Source: JANQJA01 sp040880285 | GTDB taxonomy: Bacteria > Pseudomonadota > Gammaproteobacteria > Pseudomonadales > Azotimanducaceae | Direction: 5' to 3' | Length of the DNA stretch: 64,000 bases | Assembly: GCA_040880285.1 (NCBI GenBank) | Contig: JBBDIT010000073.1 | Coordinates: 1 to 64,000, forward strand | Part shown: positions 43,168 to 52,028 of the stretch, piece after piece | Layout of the letters: the number at the start of each line of letters is the position of its first letter | How positions within the stretch are numbered: the stretch's first letter is position 1 | Notes under the pieces: model-generated | Told to the model about the DNA's origin: nothing | Database searches by the model: none | What the model saw: only the letters and a program-made list of their open reading frames with translations | Translations under genes and position numbers: made by a program

Positions 43168-43914
43168 TCAAGTATTTCGAGCAGGCAGATAACGAAGTGG
43201 GTCTTCGGGTTTACCGTCCCGCCGGATTTCAAAATGTAATAAATCCTTGTCGCCATTCGGGCCACCGATTTTGGCAACGACTTGTCCACGTTTAACCTTG
43301 TCGCCTTCCTTGACCAGTATGCTCTGGTTGTGGCCATAGGCAGAAAGATAACGATCATTGTGCTTGACGATCACAAGCTTGCCGTAACCTCGCAGGCCGC
43401 CGCCGGCATACACCACCACGCCATCGGCACTTGAGTGCACCGGCTCGCCGCTGGTGCCGCGAATATCTATACCCTTGTTGACTTTGCCGGTAAGCGAAAA
43501 GCCGGCAATGACTTCGCCCTCGTAGGGCCATCGCCAGTCGATTTCATCGTCAGCAGGCGGAGAGATGATCTTCGGAGTCGAACCTTGAGGGCTGGCGGGT
43601 GTGGGTGGCGACGACACTTTCGATTCAGATTTAGCCACCGGACCTGAATCCACGACAACTGTGCCTCTTTGCGGGTGTAGCCTGATGCGCTGGTCAACGT
43701 AGATTGTATAAGGTGGCTCAATGTTATTGGACGCCGCGAGTTCCTTGTAGTCGAGACCGTAGCGAAATGCAACCGAGTAGAGGGTATCGCCGCGCTGGAC
43801 CACATAATAGTCAGCCCCCCGTTTCTCGCCTGCCTGGTAGACGGGAACATAGATACCACCCTGACAGCCGCCGAGGGCAGAAAGGATTAGCACCGAAATC
43901 AGGACTCGAGGCAT
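43168..43914 (-). CDS. nlpD: NlpD-type lipoprotein (LysM + M23 domain)
   Basis: The 248-residue protein has a lipoprotein signal ending L-S-A-L-G-G-C17, a LysM domain (V-Q-R-G-D-T-L-Y-S-V-A, about 38-80) and a C-terminal LytM/M23 domain with N-K-G-I-D-I, Y-G-H-N and L-H-F-E-I-R. NlpD-type proteins are mostly enzymatically inert and activate the amidase AmiC at the division septum; the N-K-G-I-D motif here lacks the usual catalytic H-x3-D layout, so an activator role is likely. Elsewhere rpoS follows nlpD; it is missing here. Confidence 0.92.
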   Translation of the reverse strand: MPRVLISVLILSALGGCQGGIYVPVYQAGEKRGADYYVVQRGDTLYSVAFRYGLDYKELAASNNIEPPYTIYVDQRIRLHPQRGTVVVDSGPVAKSESKVSSPPTPASPQGSTPKIISPPADDEIDWRWPYEGEVIAGFSLTGKVNKGIDIRGTSGEPVHSSADGVVVYAGGGLRGYGKLVIVKHNDRYLSAYGHNQSILVKEGDKVKRGQVVAKIGGPNGDKDLLHFEIRRDGKPEDPLRYLPARNT

Positions 43915-43934
43915 CAGGTGTCTTCGTGTTCGTT

Positions 43935-44879
43935 TCAGGATAATTCTAACCGATCCCGGGATGCGAACCAGTTCACCAGTAACACGATGATAATGCCAGC
44001 CAGCATGGCACCAATCGCAACCGCGATCTGTGGCTCACTCCCTGTCACCTCGGCATAGGCACCGGGCATAACCGGTTCCTGGATGAGCGGAAGAGGCGAG
44101 CCGTCCTCACGAATCTGGTAGCTGGTTGTGTGCTTCCAGGGCCACAGCTTCATCAAAGAGCCCAGCATAAAACCGGTCAATACTGCCAGGGTTTGATCGC
44201 GAAAGTACCGAAACAGTCGTCCCAGCAATTGCGCGAAGCTAACAATGCCCACCGCGCAGCCGGCGCCCAACGTCAAAAGTGTGACGATCTCGAACTGTTC
44301 GATGGCATTGATGATGACCGCATAGAGTCCAAGAATCAGCAGGATGAAACTGCCAGAGAGACCCGGCAGGATCCATGCACACACGGCGACGGCACCGCCC
44401 AGAAAAATAAACAACGGCGATGGCGTAAGCTCGATCGGCACCAGGGTAGTAATCACAATACCGACCAGCGCACCGACGCCACAAGCAACGATGAGGTCAC
44501 CACCGGGTCGGGAGATCTGTTTGTAGACAACCCATACAGAAGCCAGCACAAGCCCCATAAAAAAAGACCAGATCGGAATCGGTTCGTTTTGCAACAGGTA
44601 ATTGATGGTGCTGGCAAACAAAATAATCGCAATACCCATACCGCCGAACAGAGCGACCAGAAAGTTCCCGTCAGCCCGACGCCAGGTCGCCTTGATGCCA
44701 TGATTCTTTAAGAACACCAGCAGGTGAGGGGTAAATTGTCTGAGTGCGTTGACCAGACGTTCGTAAATGCCCGATATGAAAGCGATAGTGCCACCAGACA
44801 CACCGGGCACCACTTCTGCCGCACCCATTAACATGCCGATCGATATAATCTTCGTATAATGATGCACCAGTTCCCGCAC
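43935..44879 (-). CDS. DUF368 membrane protein
   Basis: The protein of about 314 residues has around nine or ten hydrophobic segments and the family motif P-G-V-S-G-G-T-I-A near the N-terminus, with an echoing P-G-L-S-G-S-F-I-L later, suggesting an internal duplication. DUF368 proteins (related to PopT/DedA-like lipid carriers) have been linked to recycling of undecaprenyl phosphate; the evidence is recent and the family is broad. GTG 44879 is the best start; the frame is open over the end of pcm. The gene lies between pcm and nlpD. Confidence 0.82.
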   Translation of the reverse strand: MRELVHHYTKIISIGMLMGAAEVVPGVSGGTIAFISGIYERLVNALRQFTPHLLVFLKNHGIKATWRRADGNFLVALFGGMGIAIILFASTINYLLQNEPIPIWSFFMGLVLASVWVVYKQISRPGGDLIVACGVGALVGIVITTLVPIELTPSPLFIFLGGAVAVCAWILPGLSGSFILLILGLYAVIINAIEQFEIVTLLTLGAGCAVGIVSFAQLLGRLFRYFRDQTLAVLTGFMLGSLMKLWPWKHTTSYQIREDGSPLPLIQEPVMPGAYAEVTGSEPQIAVAIGAMLAGIIIVLLVNWFASRDRLELS

Positions 44880-44886
44880 GTCGCTG

Positions 44887-45519
44887 TTAAGACCTCCCGC
44901 CCAGGAGCGGCACAAACTTCACATCCTCCAGGACTGTGGTTTCATACCCGTCTGCCGTTGACTCAACCAGCGTCAGCACCTGCTTCTTGTCGCTGCCAAC
45001 CGGTATGATCATACGCCCTCCCGGTGCCAACTGGGCCAGAAGTTCGGTCGGAATGTGCCGTGGCGACGCCGTCACGATGATCCCATCAAACGGGCCACGT
45101 TCCGGCCAGCCAAGGTTACCGTCATCGTATTTGAACTGGACATTGCGCAAGCCAATCAGTTTCAGGTGACCACGGGCACGTTCCATCAGTCCCTGGATGC
45201 GCTCAACCGTGTAAACCTTTTCTACCAGTTGGCCAAGAATCGCAGTCTGGTACCCGGACCCGGTCCCGATTTCCAGGACTTTTTTCAAGGGTCCCGCCGC
45301 AATCAGCACTTCCGTCATCCTGGCAACCGTGTAAGGCCGGGATATGGTCTGATTAAAACCGATCGGCAGGGAAGTATCTTCATAAGCCCGGTGCGCAAGC
45401 GCTTCATCAATAAAAAGATGCCTTGGTGTCATGTTGATGACATCCAACAACACTTCGTTTTCGATACCGCGTTCACGTAACGCCGACACCAGTCGATTGC
45501 GCGTTCGCTGGGATGTCAT
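44887..45519 (-). CDS. pcm: Protein-L-isoaspartate O-methyltransferase
   Basis: The 210-residue enzyme methylates isoaspartyl residues so that damaged proteins can be repaired. It starts M-T-S-Q-R-T-R-N-R-L, and has T-P-R-H-L-F, L-P-I-G-F-N-Q-T-I-S and the SAM-binding E-I-G-T-G-S-G-Y. The frame is open to 45627; a slightly longer start within truD is possible. Its partner surE, which normally precedes it, is absent, and truD overlaps or nearly abuts the gene instead. Confidence 0.95.
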   Translation of the reverse strand: MTSQRTRNRLVSALRERGIENEVLLDVINMTPRHLFIDEALAHRAYEDTSLPIGFNQTISRPYTVARMTEVLIAAGPLKKVLEIGTGSGYQTAILGQLVEKVYTVERIQGLMERARGHLKLIGLRNVQFKYDDGNLGWPERGPFDGIIVTASPRHIPTELLAQLAPGGRMIIPVGSDKKQVLTLVESTADGYETTVLEDVKFVPLLGGRS

Positions 45520-45544
45520 ACCCACACCCCGAAGATCTGGTTTT

Positions 45545-46519
45545 CTATCCAAGCGCCTGTTCCCTGTGACCTGAATGAGTATTGTAAGCGACAACCTCTC
45601 GCAAGAGACTGGTGGCATAGCTTCCACGTGGTAATTTAAACGTTACAAGGAAATTGTCGTCGTTGAATTCGCCTTTAAGATCAGATGGTGTAACCGAAAG
45701 TGGTCTCATCATGGCCTTGACGCCGAACTTCCGGAATCCCTCATACCAGGCCTCAAAGCCCGGTTCATCACAAGCTTCAAACTCATCCTTTCTGGTCACA
45801 CCCGGCAACCAGCCCTGACTCTCGCGCCAATCTCCACGTTCTATCGCAGCGGCTAACTGGCAGTTAAACAGGTAGCTTCGGGCGGCGGACAGATAAATCT
45901 CTTTTTCGTTACGTTTGAATCGCTTACCGTTGAGTAGCCTATCGGCGTTTACAAGGTTATTGCCATCATGGCCGAAACGCTGCTCCCCAAAGTAGTTCGG
46001 GAACCCGTCGCGGCCGATGTCGGCGAGTCTTGCCATCATATCGCCCCGGTCTGCCGCACTGAATCCAGCCGGTCCTGGCCGCACCAGGACCTTGAACAGA
46101 TTGCCCTGGTGGCCACCGCGCCTGAGTTTCTTATTATGGCGTGTCACCGCAAGAATCCGGACACCATCAATGCCATGGTCAATCCAATCCATATCAACTT
46201 TCCCCGGCAGCCAACAACTGAACCATTGACGGGTTCGGGCGTGCCGATCTTTCTTACCGGCGTAGCTGACATCAAACGGGCGTACACCAGAGAACCTGGC
46301 AAGAGCCGCGGCGACGAAGGCAGTGTTCGCCCCGACCTTCTCGACATTCAGGTAAACATGCTCACCGTGGCCGCAAGGCTCAAACCCCAGCGATTCCTCG
46401 ACGACAAAGTCATCCGCGCATGTCCGGATGGTGCCGCTTGCGAGCGGCTCACTCCCGGCCAACGGAAAGTCGATGTTAAAGGCAGCTCGACCACTGGCCG
46501 GTGTCATTTGACAGATCAT
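45545..46519 (-). CDS. truD: tRNA pseudouridine(13) synthase TruD
   Basis: The 324-residue enzyme makes pseudouridine 13 in tRNA-Glu. The catalytic D91 is in A-G-K-K-D-R-H-A-R-T, and the TruD insertion domain follows with N-Y-F-G-E-Q-R-F-G and N-F-L-V-T-F-x-L-P-R-G-S-Y-A-T. Its ATG overlaps the ispF stop by four bases (ATGA). Confidence 0.97.
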   Translation of the reverse strand: MICQMTPASGRAAFNIDFPLAGSEPLASGTIRTCADDFVVEESLGFEPCGHGEHVYLNVEKVGANTAFVAAALARFSGVRPFDVSYAGKKDRHARTRQWFSCWLPGKVDMDWIDHGIDGVRILAVTRHNKKLRRGGHQGNLFKVLVRPGPAGFSAADRGDMMARLADIGRDGFPNYFGEQRFGHDGNNLVNADRLLNGKRFKRNEKEIYLSAARSYLFNCQLAAAIERGDWRESQGWLPGVTRKDEFEACDEPGFEAWYEGFRKFGVKAMMRPLSVTPSDLKGEFNDDNFLVTFKLPRGSYATSLLREVVAYNTHSGHREQALG

Positions 46520-46992
46520 AAAAGGAGTACGGCTGCCTGCGCGGCCAGCCCCTCTTGCCGTCCAATAAACCCCATCGTCTCGGTGGTCGTCGCTTTGATG
46601 CTGATCCGGTCCTGCTCCACGTCCAGATCCGTTGCCAGCACGATTCGCATTTCCTCCACATGGTCCCGTACCCGGGGACGTTCGGCAATCAACGTGATAT
46701 CGGCATTGGCGAGCGAAAGCCCACGCGCCCTGGCCAGGTCATAGCATGCGCGCATCAGCAGGCGGCTGTCTGCGTCCTGCCAGCGGGGGTCGGTATCGGG
46801 AAAGTGTGAACCGATATCACCCAATGACAGAGCGCCCAGGAGCGCATCGCACAGAGCATGGATAATCACATCACCGTCCGAGTGCGCAATAATTTCGTGG
46901 GTATGCGGCACCGCCACACCGCCCAACATGATGGCGTGATGATCGCGAGGTTCGCCGAAGCGATGGGCGTCAAAACCGAATCCGACTCTCAC
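46516..46992 (-). CDS. ispF: 2-C-methyl-D-erythritol 2,4-cyclodiphosphate synthase
   Basis: The 158-residue enzyme forms the cyclic diphosphate in the MEP isoprenoid pathway. Zinc ligands D8 and H10 (F-D-A-H) and H42 (S-D-G-D-V-I-I-H) are visible, as is the C-terminal T-T-T-E-x-x-G-F-x-G-R-x-E-G. It is a separate gene, not fused to ispD, and overlaps both neighbours by four bases, so ispD-ispF-truD are coupled. Confidence 0.98.
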   Translation of the reverse strand: MRVGFGFDAHRFGEPRDHHAIMLGGVAVPHTHEIIAHSDGDVIIHALCDALLGALSLGDIGSHFPDTDPRWQDADSRLLMRACYDLARARGLSLANADITLIAERPRVRDHVEEMRIVLATDLDVEQDRISIKATTTETMGFIGRQEGLAAQAAVLLL

Positions 46993-47729
46993 CTTTGATC
47001 CTGTTGTTTGTTTTGCAGGCCATGGACTTGATCTGGCTGTTCACCGATCTGTTGTTCCAGATACCATGCAGCCAGGGCAAGGTCCGCCCTGGTCGTTACT
47101 TTAATGTTGTCCCGGCGACCTTCAACTACGATCGGGACAAGGCCCAGATATTCCACTGCAGAAGCTTCATCAGTGACAGCGATATCAGCCGCTAACGCTT
47201 TTTCCATGGCGCGGCGCAATACGCCATAGCGAAACATCTGTGGGGTTTGCGCCAGCCACAGACCTTGCCGGTCCAGCGTGGCGATGACTTTTGATTCCTG
47301 TACCCGTTTGATCGTGTCAATCACAGGCACCGCCAGCAGCCCCCCCACTTCACTATCATCCACAGCTGCGACCAATCGCTCGATCTCGGCCACGCGCACG
47401 CAGGGGCGAGCCGCATCATGCACCATAACCCAATCTGCATCCTCAAGCTTAAGGTGCCGCAGGGCGTTACGTACCGATTCGCCCCGGGTGTCACCACCGG
47501 TCACAATCTCGCAGGCCTCATGGCCCGGTACCTTCCTGAAGTCCTGATCATCCGGTGCCACTACCAGCACGATCTGGCGCACCTGCATCTCGCTCAAGCG
47601 TTCCAGCGTATGTTGTAGAATTGGTTTGTTATTAACAGGAAGGTACTGCTTTTTGGTCCCCATGCGCGTTCCCGCTCCCGCGGCCGGCACGATAACGCTA
47701 ACCTGACCGAACCCGTCGTGGCTAGTCAT
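46989..47729 (-). CDS. ispD: 2-C-methyl-D-erythritol 4-phosphate cytidylyltransferase
   Basis: The 246-residue enzyme links CMP to methylerythritol phosphate in the MEP pathway. It shows the CTP-binding V-I-V-P-A-A-G-A-G-T-R-M-G-T-K-K-Q-Y, the signature V-M-V-H-D-A-A-R-P-C-V, and T-D-E-A-S-A-V-E near the C-terminus. Start and stop overlap ftsB and ispF by four bases each. Confidence 0.98.
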   Translation of the reverse strand: MTSHDGFGQVSVIVPAAGAGTRMGTKKQYLPVNNKPILQHTLERLSEMQVRQIVLVVAPDDQDFRKVPGHEACEIVTGGDTRGESVRNALRHLKLEDADWVMVHDAARPCVRVAEIERLVAAVDDSEVGGLLAVPVIDTIKRVQESKVIATLDRQGLWLAQTPQMFRYGVLRRAMEKALAADIAVTDEASAVEYLGLVPIVVEGRRDNIKVTTRADLALAAWYLEQQIGEQPDQVHGLQNKQQDQR

Positions 47730-48019
47730 GGACTCCGGGGTTTCTCAACCAACAAGAAGAAGGTTTCACCTTCCTTGATCATGCCAAACTCACTGCGCGC
47801 TTTTTCTTCGATCGCATCAAACCCATTTTTCAGGTCTTTGATTTCCGCTCGCAGTACCTTATTGCGTTGTATTTTGCTTTCATTCGCCAGACGTTGGGTT
47901 TCTGCTCGTTCCGCCAGCGCATGCGCATGAGCCAGGCTACCTTCTCCAATCCAGAGGCGTACCTGCAATCCGATGACCACAAGGCCAAGAAATGCGATCA
48001 ACACCCGGCGTCTGGTCAT
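47726..48019 (-). CDS. ftsB: Cell division protein FtsB
   Basis: The 97-residue protein is a bitopic septum protein that joins FtsL and FtsQ. It has one helix (L-I-A-F-L-G-L-V-V-I-G-L-Q), a coiled coil (A-x-x-A-E-R-A-E-T-Q-R-L-A-N) and the conserved A-R-S-E-F-G-M-I-K-E-G-E-T-F tail. ATG 48019 shares a base with the eno stop (TAATG), and the end overlaps ispD by four bases. Confidence 0.95.
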   Translation of the reverse strand: MTRRRVLIAFLGLVVIGLQVRLWIGEGSLAHAHALAERAETQRLANESKIQRNKVLRAEIKDLKNGFDAIEEKARSEFGMIKEGETFFLLVEKPRSP

Positions 48020-49302
48020 TACCGTCTGAACTCCGCCAGCCCTTTGTAAAGCGCATCTGACTGGTCTTCGATTCGCAGTAGTCGGTTGTATTTGGCAACC
48101 CGGTCTGACCTGCACAGGGAACCGGTCTTGATCTGGCCCGCGGCCGTGGCAACCGCCAGGTCAGCAATCGTGGTGTCCTCGGTTTCCCCGGATCGATGAG
48201 AAATCACTGCCGTATAGTTTGCGGCCCTGGCCATCTGAATGGCGGCGAAGGTCTCTGTCAAGGTACCAATCTGGTTGAGTTTAATGAGGATAGAATTGGC
48301 CACACCCGTATCAATGCCTTTTTTGAGCATGGCCGAATTGGTAACGAACAGGTCATCTCCCACCAGTTGGATCTTGTCACCCAATTGAGCCGTTAGATGA
48401 GCCCAACCTTCCCAGTCGCTTTCATCGAGACCATCTTCGATCGTAATGATGGGGTAACGATTGACGAGGTCATCCAGGTACCCGGTAAATTCCTTCGAGT
48501 CGAAACGGCGGTTTTCGCTGGCAAGGACATAGCTGCCATTTTTGTAGAATTCAGACGCAGCACAATCGAGCCCCAAAAATACGTCCTTACCTGCCACGTA
48601 ACCCGCCTTGTCGATAGATTCCATAATGACTTCGAGTGCAGCCTCGTTGCTGGGCAGGTCCGGCGCGAATCCACCTTCATCACCAACGGCCGTGCTCAAT
48701 CCACGATCTGAAAGGGCGGATTTCAAAGTATGGAAAATCTCAGCGCCACAGCGCAGTGCCTCGGAGAAATTCGCCGCGCCGGTCGGCAGAATCATAAACT
48801 CCTGAATGTCGACATTGTTATCCGCATGTTCGCCGCCATTCAAAATGTTCATCATGGGCACCGGCATACTATAGCGACCCGGGCTACCATCGAGCTCTGC
48901 CAGGTATTCATACAGTGCCATCTGCTTTGCCTGGGCAGCGGCTTTTGCTGCCGCCAGCGAAACCGCAAGAATGGCATTCGCTCCCAGTTTTCCCTTATTC
49001 GGTGTCCCGTCCACCTCCAGCATACGCAGGTCAAGGTCACGCTGATCCTCTACATCACGGCCAAGCAGCGGTTCACGTATTTTTGTATTCACATTCTCAA
49101 CTGCAATCAATACGCCTTTGCCTTTATAGCGAAGCGGATCCTTGTCTCGTAGCTCCAACGCCTCACGAGAACCGGTGGATGCACCGGAAGGCACGCAGGC
49201 ACTGGCAACCATTCCATTGTCGAGCTCCACCTCCGCTTCCACGGTAGGATTACCTCTCGAGTCGAGTATTTCCCTTGCCCTGATGTCCGTAATTTCCGTC
49301 AA
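48019..49302 (-). CDS. eno: Enolase
   Basis: The 427-residue glycolytic enzyme interconverts 2-phosphoglycerate and phosphoenolpyruvate. N-terminal R-E-I-L-D-S-R-G-N-P-T, the metal-site aspartate in G-L-D-C-A-A-S, the E-D-G-L-D-E-S-D metal site, and the signature L-I-K-L-N-Q-I-G-T-L-T-E are all present, along with S-H-R-S-G-E-T-E-D. It is upstream of ftsB on the same strand. Confidence 0.99.
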   Translation of the reverse strand: MTEITDIRAREILDSRGNPTVEAEVELDNGMVASACVPSGASTGSREALELRDKDPLRYKGKGVLIAVENVNTKIREPLLGRDVEDQRDLDLRMLEVDGTPNKGKLGANAILAVSLAAAKAAAQAKQMALYEYLAELDGSPGRYSMPVPMMNILNGGEHADNNVDIQEFMILPTGAANFSEALRCGAEIFHTLKSALSDRGLSTAVGDEGGFAPDLPSNEAALEVIMESIDKAGYVAGKDVFLGLDCAASEFYKNGSYVLASENRRFDSKEFTGYLDDLVNRYPIITIEDGLDESDWEGWAHLTAQLGDKIQLVGDDLFVTNSAMLKKGIDTGVANSILIKLNQIGTLTETFAAIQMARAANYTAVISHRSGETEDTTIADLAVATAAGQIKTGSLCRSDRVAKYNRLLRIEDQSDALYKGLAEFRR

Positions 49303-49364
49303 ACGCCTGCAACTCCCTATTTTCCTGTTAATTGCTTACTGGTTCGATATCCACCATTGACCAG

Positions 49365-50201
49365 CTACAACCCGGTGACTGGCTGATGATCGACCGATTT
49401 AATCACCCTATCGATTTGTTTCAATACCGACAAAAGCTCACGCATCTGCCCCAATGGCCAGGAATTGGGACCGTCGCTCAATGCCTTGTCAGGGTCCGGA
49501 TGTGTTTCCATAAAAAGGCCGTCTATCCCAACTCCAACCGCCGCCCTTGCAAGCACCGGCACCATTTCACGCTGGCCACCGGAACTGGCGCCCTGTCCGC
49601 CCGGTAGCTGGACGCTGTGAGTTGCATCAAATACAACAGGGCAACCAATCTCTTTCATCACCGCCAGCGATCGCATGTCGGAAACCAGATTGTTATAGCC
49701 AAAGCTCACGCCACGTTCACACACCATAATTGATTCGTTGCCGGTCGCCGCTGCCTTTCGGTAGACGTGCTCCATATCCCAGGGCGCAAGAAACTGGCCC
49801 TTTTTTATGTTGACCGGCAACCCGGTTTCCGCCACCGCCTGAATAAAGCCGGTTTGGCGACACAGGAAAGCCGGCGTCTGCAATACCGACACCACGTCAG
49901 CAACTTCAGCAAGTGGCGTATCTTCGTGCACGTCGGTCAGGACTGGCACGCCTGTTTGTCTTTTCACCTCATCGAGTATACGAAGGCCAGCTTCGAGGCC
50001 CGGTCCGCGAAAACTTTCATGAGATGAACGGTTTGCCTTGTCGAATGAGCTCTTGTAGATAAACCGGATATCGAGACTGTCGCAGATCTCCTTTAAGGTT
50101 CCTGCAGTCTCAATTGCCATCTGTTCTGATTCGATCACACAGGTACCTGCGATCAAAAAGAACGGCCTGCCTTCTCCAACTTCAAAGTCACAAAGCTTCA
50201 T
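49365..50201 (-). CDS. kdsA: 3-deoxy-D-manno-octulosonate 8-phosphate synthase
   Basis: The 278-residue enzyme condenses arabinose 5-phosphate with phosphoenolpyruvate to make KDO 8-phosphate for lipopolysaccharide. It carries S-S-F-D-K-A-N-R-S-S, F-R-G-P-G-L-E and E-T-H-P-D-P-D. C21 in I-A-G-T-C-V-I-E-S is the metal-ligand cysteine of class II (metal-dependent) synthases; E. coli and Pseudomonas enzymes have asparagine there. The D-G-P-N segment near the end fits the same class. It lies between eno and pyrG, as usual. Confidence 0.97.
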   Translation of the reverse strand: MKLCDFEVGEGRPFFLIAGTCVIESEQMAIETAGTLKEICDSLDIRFIYKSSFDKANRSSHESFRGPGLEAGLRILDEVKRQTGVPVLTDVHEDTPLAEVADVVSVLQTPAFLCRQTGFIQAVAETGLPVNIKKGQFLAPWDMEHVYRKAAATGNESIMVCERGVSFGYNNLVSDMRSLAVMKEIGCPVVFDATHSVQLPGGQGASSGGQREMVPVLARAAVGVGIDGLFMETHPDPDKALSDGPNSWPLGQMRELLSVLKQIDRVIKSVDHQPVTGL

Positions 50202-50320
50202 TCATTCTCTGCTGTTTTAGTGATTAAGTGCCCTCTTTGGCACCTTGTTCGACGCTATGTTCCGCGCCAGCAATTAAAGGATGGAACCCAAAACCGCAAT
50301 TTTATCTGTCCCCACAGGGT

Positions 50321-51946
50321 TTATAAATGTTTTTGCTCGTATGCGGCATTGATAAAACTGGTAAATAGCGGATGTCCGTCCCGCGGGGTCGAAGTGAATT
50401 CCGGATGGAACTGACAGGCGATGAACCACGGATGATCCCTGATCTCGATCACTTCGACCAGAGACTGGTCGCTGGAACGCCCGGCTATACCAAGGCCGGC
50501 ATCTTCCAGCTGCTTGACGTAAGTGCCATTGACTTCATATCGATGCCGGTGACGTTCCTTGATATCGGCGCGACCGTAGATTTTGTATGTCAATGAGTCG
50601 CATGCCAGGTGACACACCTGGGCCCCCATCCGCATGGTCCCACCGAGGTCTGAATTTTCGTCTCGCACTTCCAGTTTGCCATCCGTCTGCATCCACTCGG
50701 TAATCAGCGCGATCACCGGATGAGGTGTCTGGGGATTGATTTCAGTCGTATTGGCATTCTCGAGCCCCGCTACATTACGCGCAAAGTCAATTACCGCGGC
50801 ATGCAGGCCATAGCAAATACCGAGATAAGGTACCTTGTGCTCACGAGCATAGCGTGCCGCGGCAATTTTGCCTTCAAAGCCGCGCTCACCAAACCCGCCC
50901 GGGACCAGGATGGCATCCGCATCTTCCAGTATTGAGGCGCCTTTTCGCACCACATCCTCAGAATCGACGAACTTCACGTCCACCCGTGTATCAGTATGGA
51001 TACCAGCATGCACAATGGCCTCTGTCAGGGACTTATAGGCATCCAGCAGGTCCATGTACTTGCCAACCATCACCAGCTTTACGGTCCTTGTGGGATGCAG
51101 GTGGGCATTGGCAACCCGTTCCCATTCGGAAAGATCGGCAACAGGGCAGTCAAGGCCAAGTTTTTCCACAACGATGTCATCCAGCTTTTGCTCATGCAGC
51201 AAAAACGGGATCTGGTAGATGGACTCGACATCCATCAATGGAATAACCGCGTTACGTTCAACGTTGGTAAAGAGTGCAATTTTTTCACGAGCCGATGCGG
51301 GGATTTCGTGATCCGAGCGCACTATCAGAATGTCTGGTTGCAGACCGATAGAGCGCAGTTCCTTGACCGAATGCTGGGTCGGTTTGGTTTTGGTTTCACC
51401 GGCAGTCGCAATATAGGGTACCAGCGTCAGGTGCATAAAGATGGCATTACGGGAGCCGACTTCGAACCTCAATTGGCGTGCGGCTTCAAGGAATGGCTGG
51501 GACTCGATATCCCCAACGGTACCGCCGATCTCAACGATCGCAACATCGCTACCCTCGGCACCGGCGATTATCCTGCGCTTGATCTCATCGGTAATATGGG
51601 GAATAACCTGAATCGTTGCCCCGAGATAGTCCCCACGACGTTCACGGGCAATGACATCAGCATAGACCTGTCCCGTTGTGAAATTATTGTCCCTGGTCAT
51701 GGTTGTGCGAATGAAACGCTCATAATGGCCAAGGTCGAGGTCGGTTTCAGTCCCGTCCTCGGTGACGAATACCTCGCCATGCTGGAGCGGGCTCATGGTG
51801 CCGGGATCCACGTTGATATAGGGATCCAGTTTCAGCATGGTAACTTTCAGGTTTCTCGCCTCAAGAATAGCACCAAGCGAGGCGGCGGTTATGCCTTTCC
51901 CCAATGAGGAAACAACACCACCCGTAACAAATATAAAGCGAGACAT
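50321..51946 (-). CDS. pyrG: CTP synthase
   Basis: The 541-residue enzyme makes CTP from UTP, ATP and glutamine. Its N-terminal synthase domain has V-V-S-S-L-G-K-G-I-T, and a glutaminase domain follows with nucleophile C378 in G-I-C-Y-G-L-H. Relatives usually read G-I-C-L-G-M-Q, so two residues after the cysteine differ, including Q to H. The catalytic H and E in Q-F-H-P-E-F are intact, so full activity is plausible. Confidence 0.98.
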   Translation of the reverse strand: MSRFIFVTGGVVSSLGKGITAASLGAILEARNLKVTMLKLDPYINVDPGTMSPLQHGEVFVTEDGTETDLDLGHYERFIRTTMTRDNNFTTGQVYADVIARERRGDYLGATIQVIPHITDEIKRRIIAGAEGSDVAIVEIGGTVGDIESQPFLEAARQLRFEVGSRNAIFMHLTLVPYIATAGETKTKPTQHSVKELRSIGLQPDILIVRSDHEIPASAREKIALFTNVERNAVIPLMDVESIYQIPFLLHEQKLDDIVVEKLGLDCPVADLSEWERVANAHLHPTRTVKLVMVGKYMDLLDAYKSLTEAIVHAGIHTDTRVDVKFVDSEDVVRKGASILEDADAILVPGGFGERGFEGKIAAARYAREHKVPYLGICYGLHAAVIDFARNVAGLENANTTEINPQTPHPVIALITEWMQTDGKLEVRDENSDLGGTMRMGAQVCHLACDSLTYKIYGRADIKERHRHRYEVNGTYVKQLEDAGLGIAGRSSDQSLVEVIEIRDHPWFIACQFHPEFTSTPRDGHPLFTSFINAAYEQKHL

Positions 51947-52028
51947 TTAACTCCCATCGAGACTCAGATATCGGTCGAAAGGGCTCGACCAAGATGGGAT
52001 TTAAGAATACCACCTCGGCCCAGGGGTC

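Noticed and set aside
50996..51907. 303-residue forward frame antisense to pyrG
   Set aside because: Shadow of a highly conserved gene; no family features or start signals.
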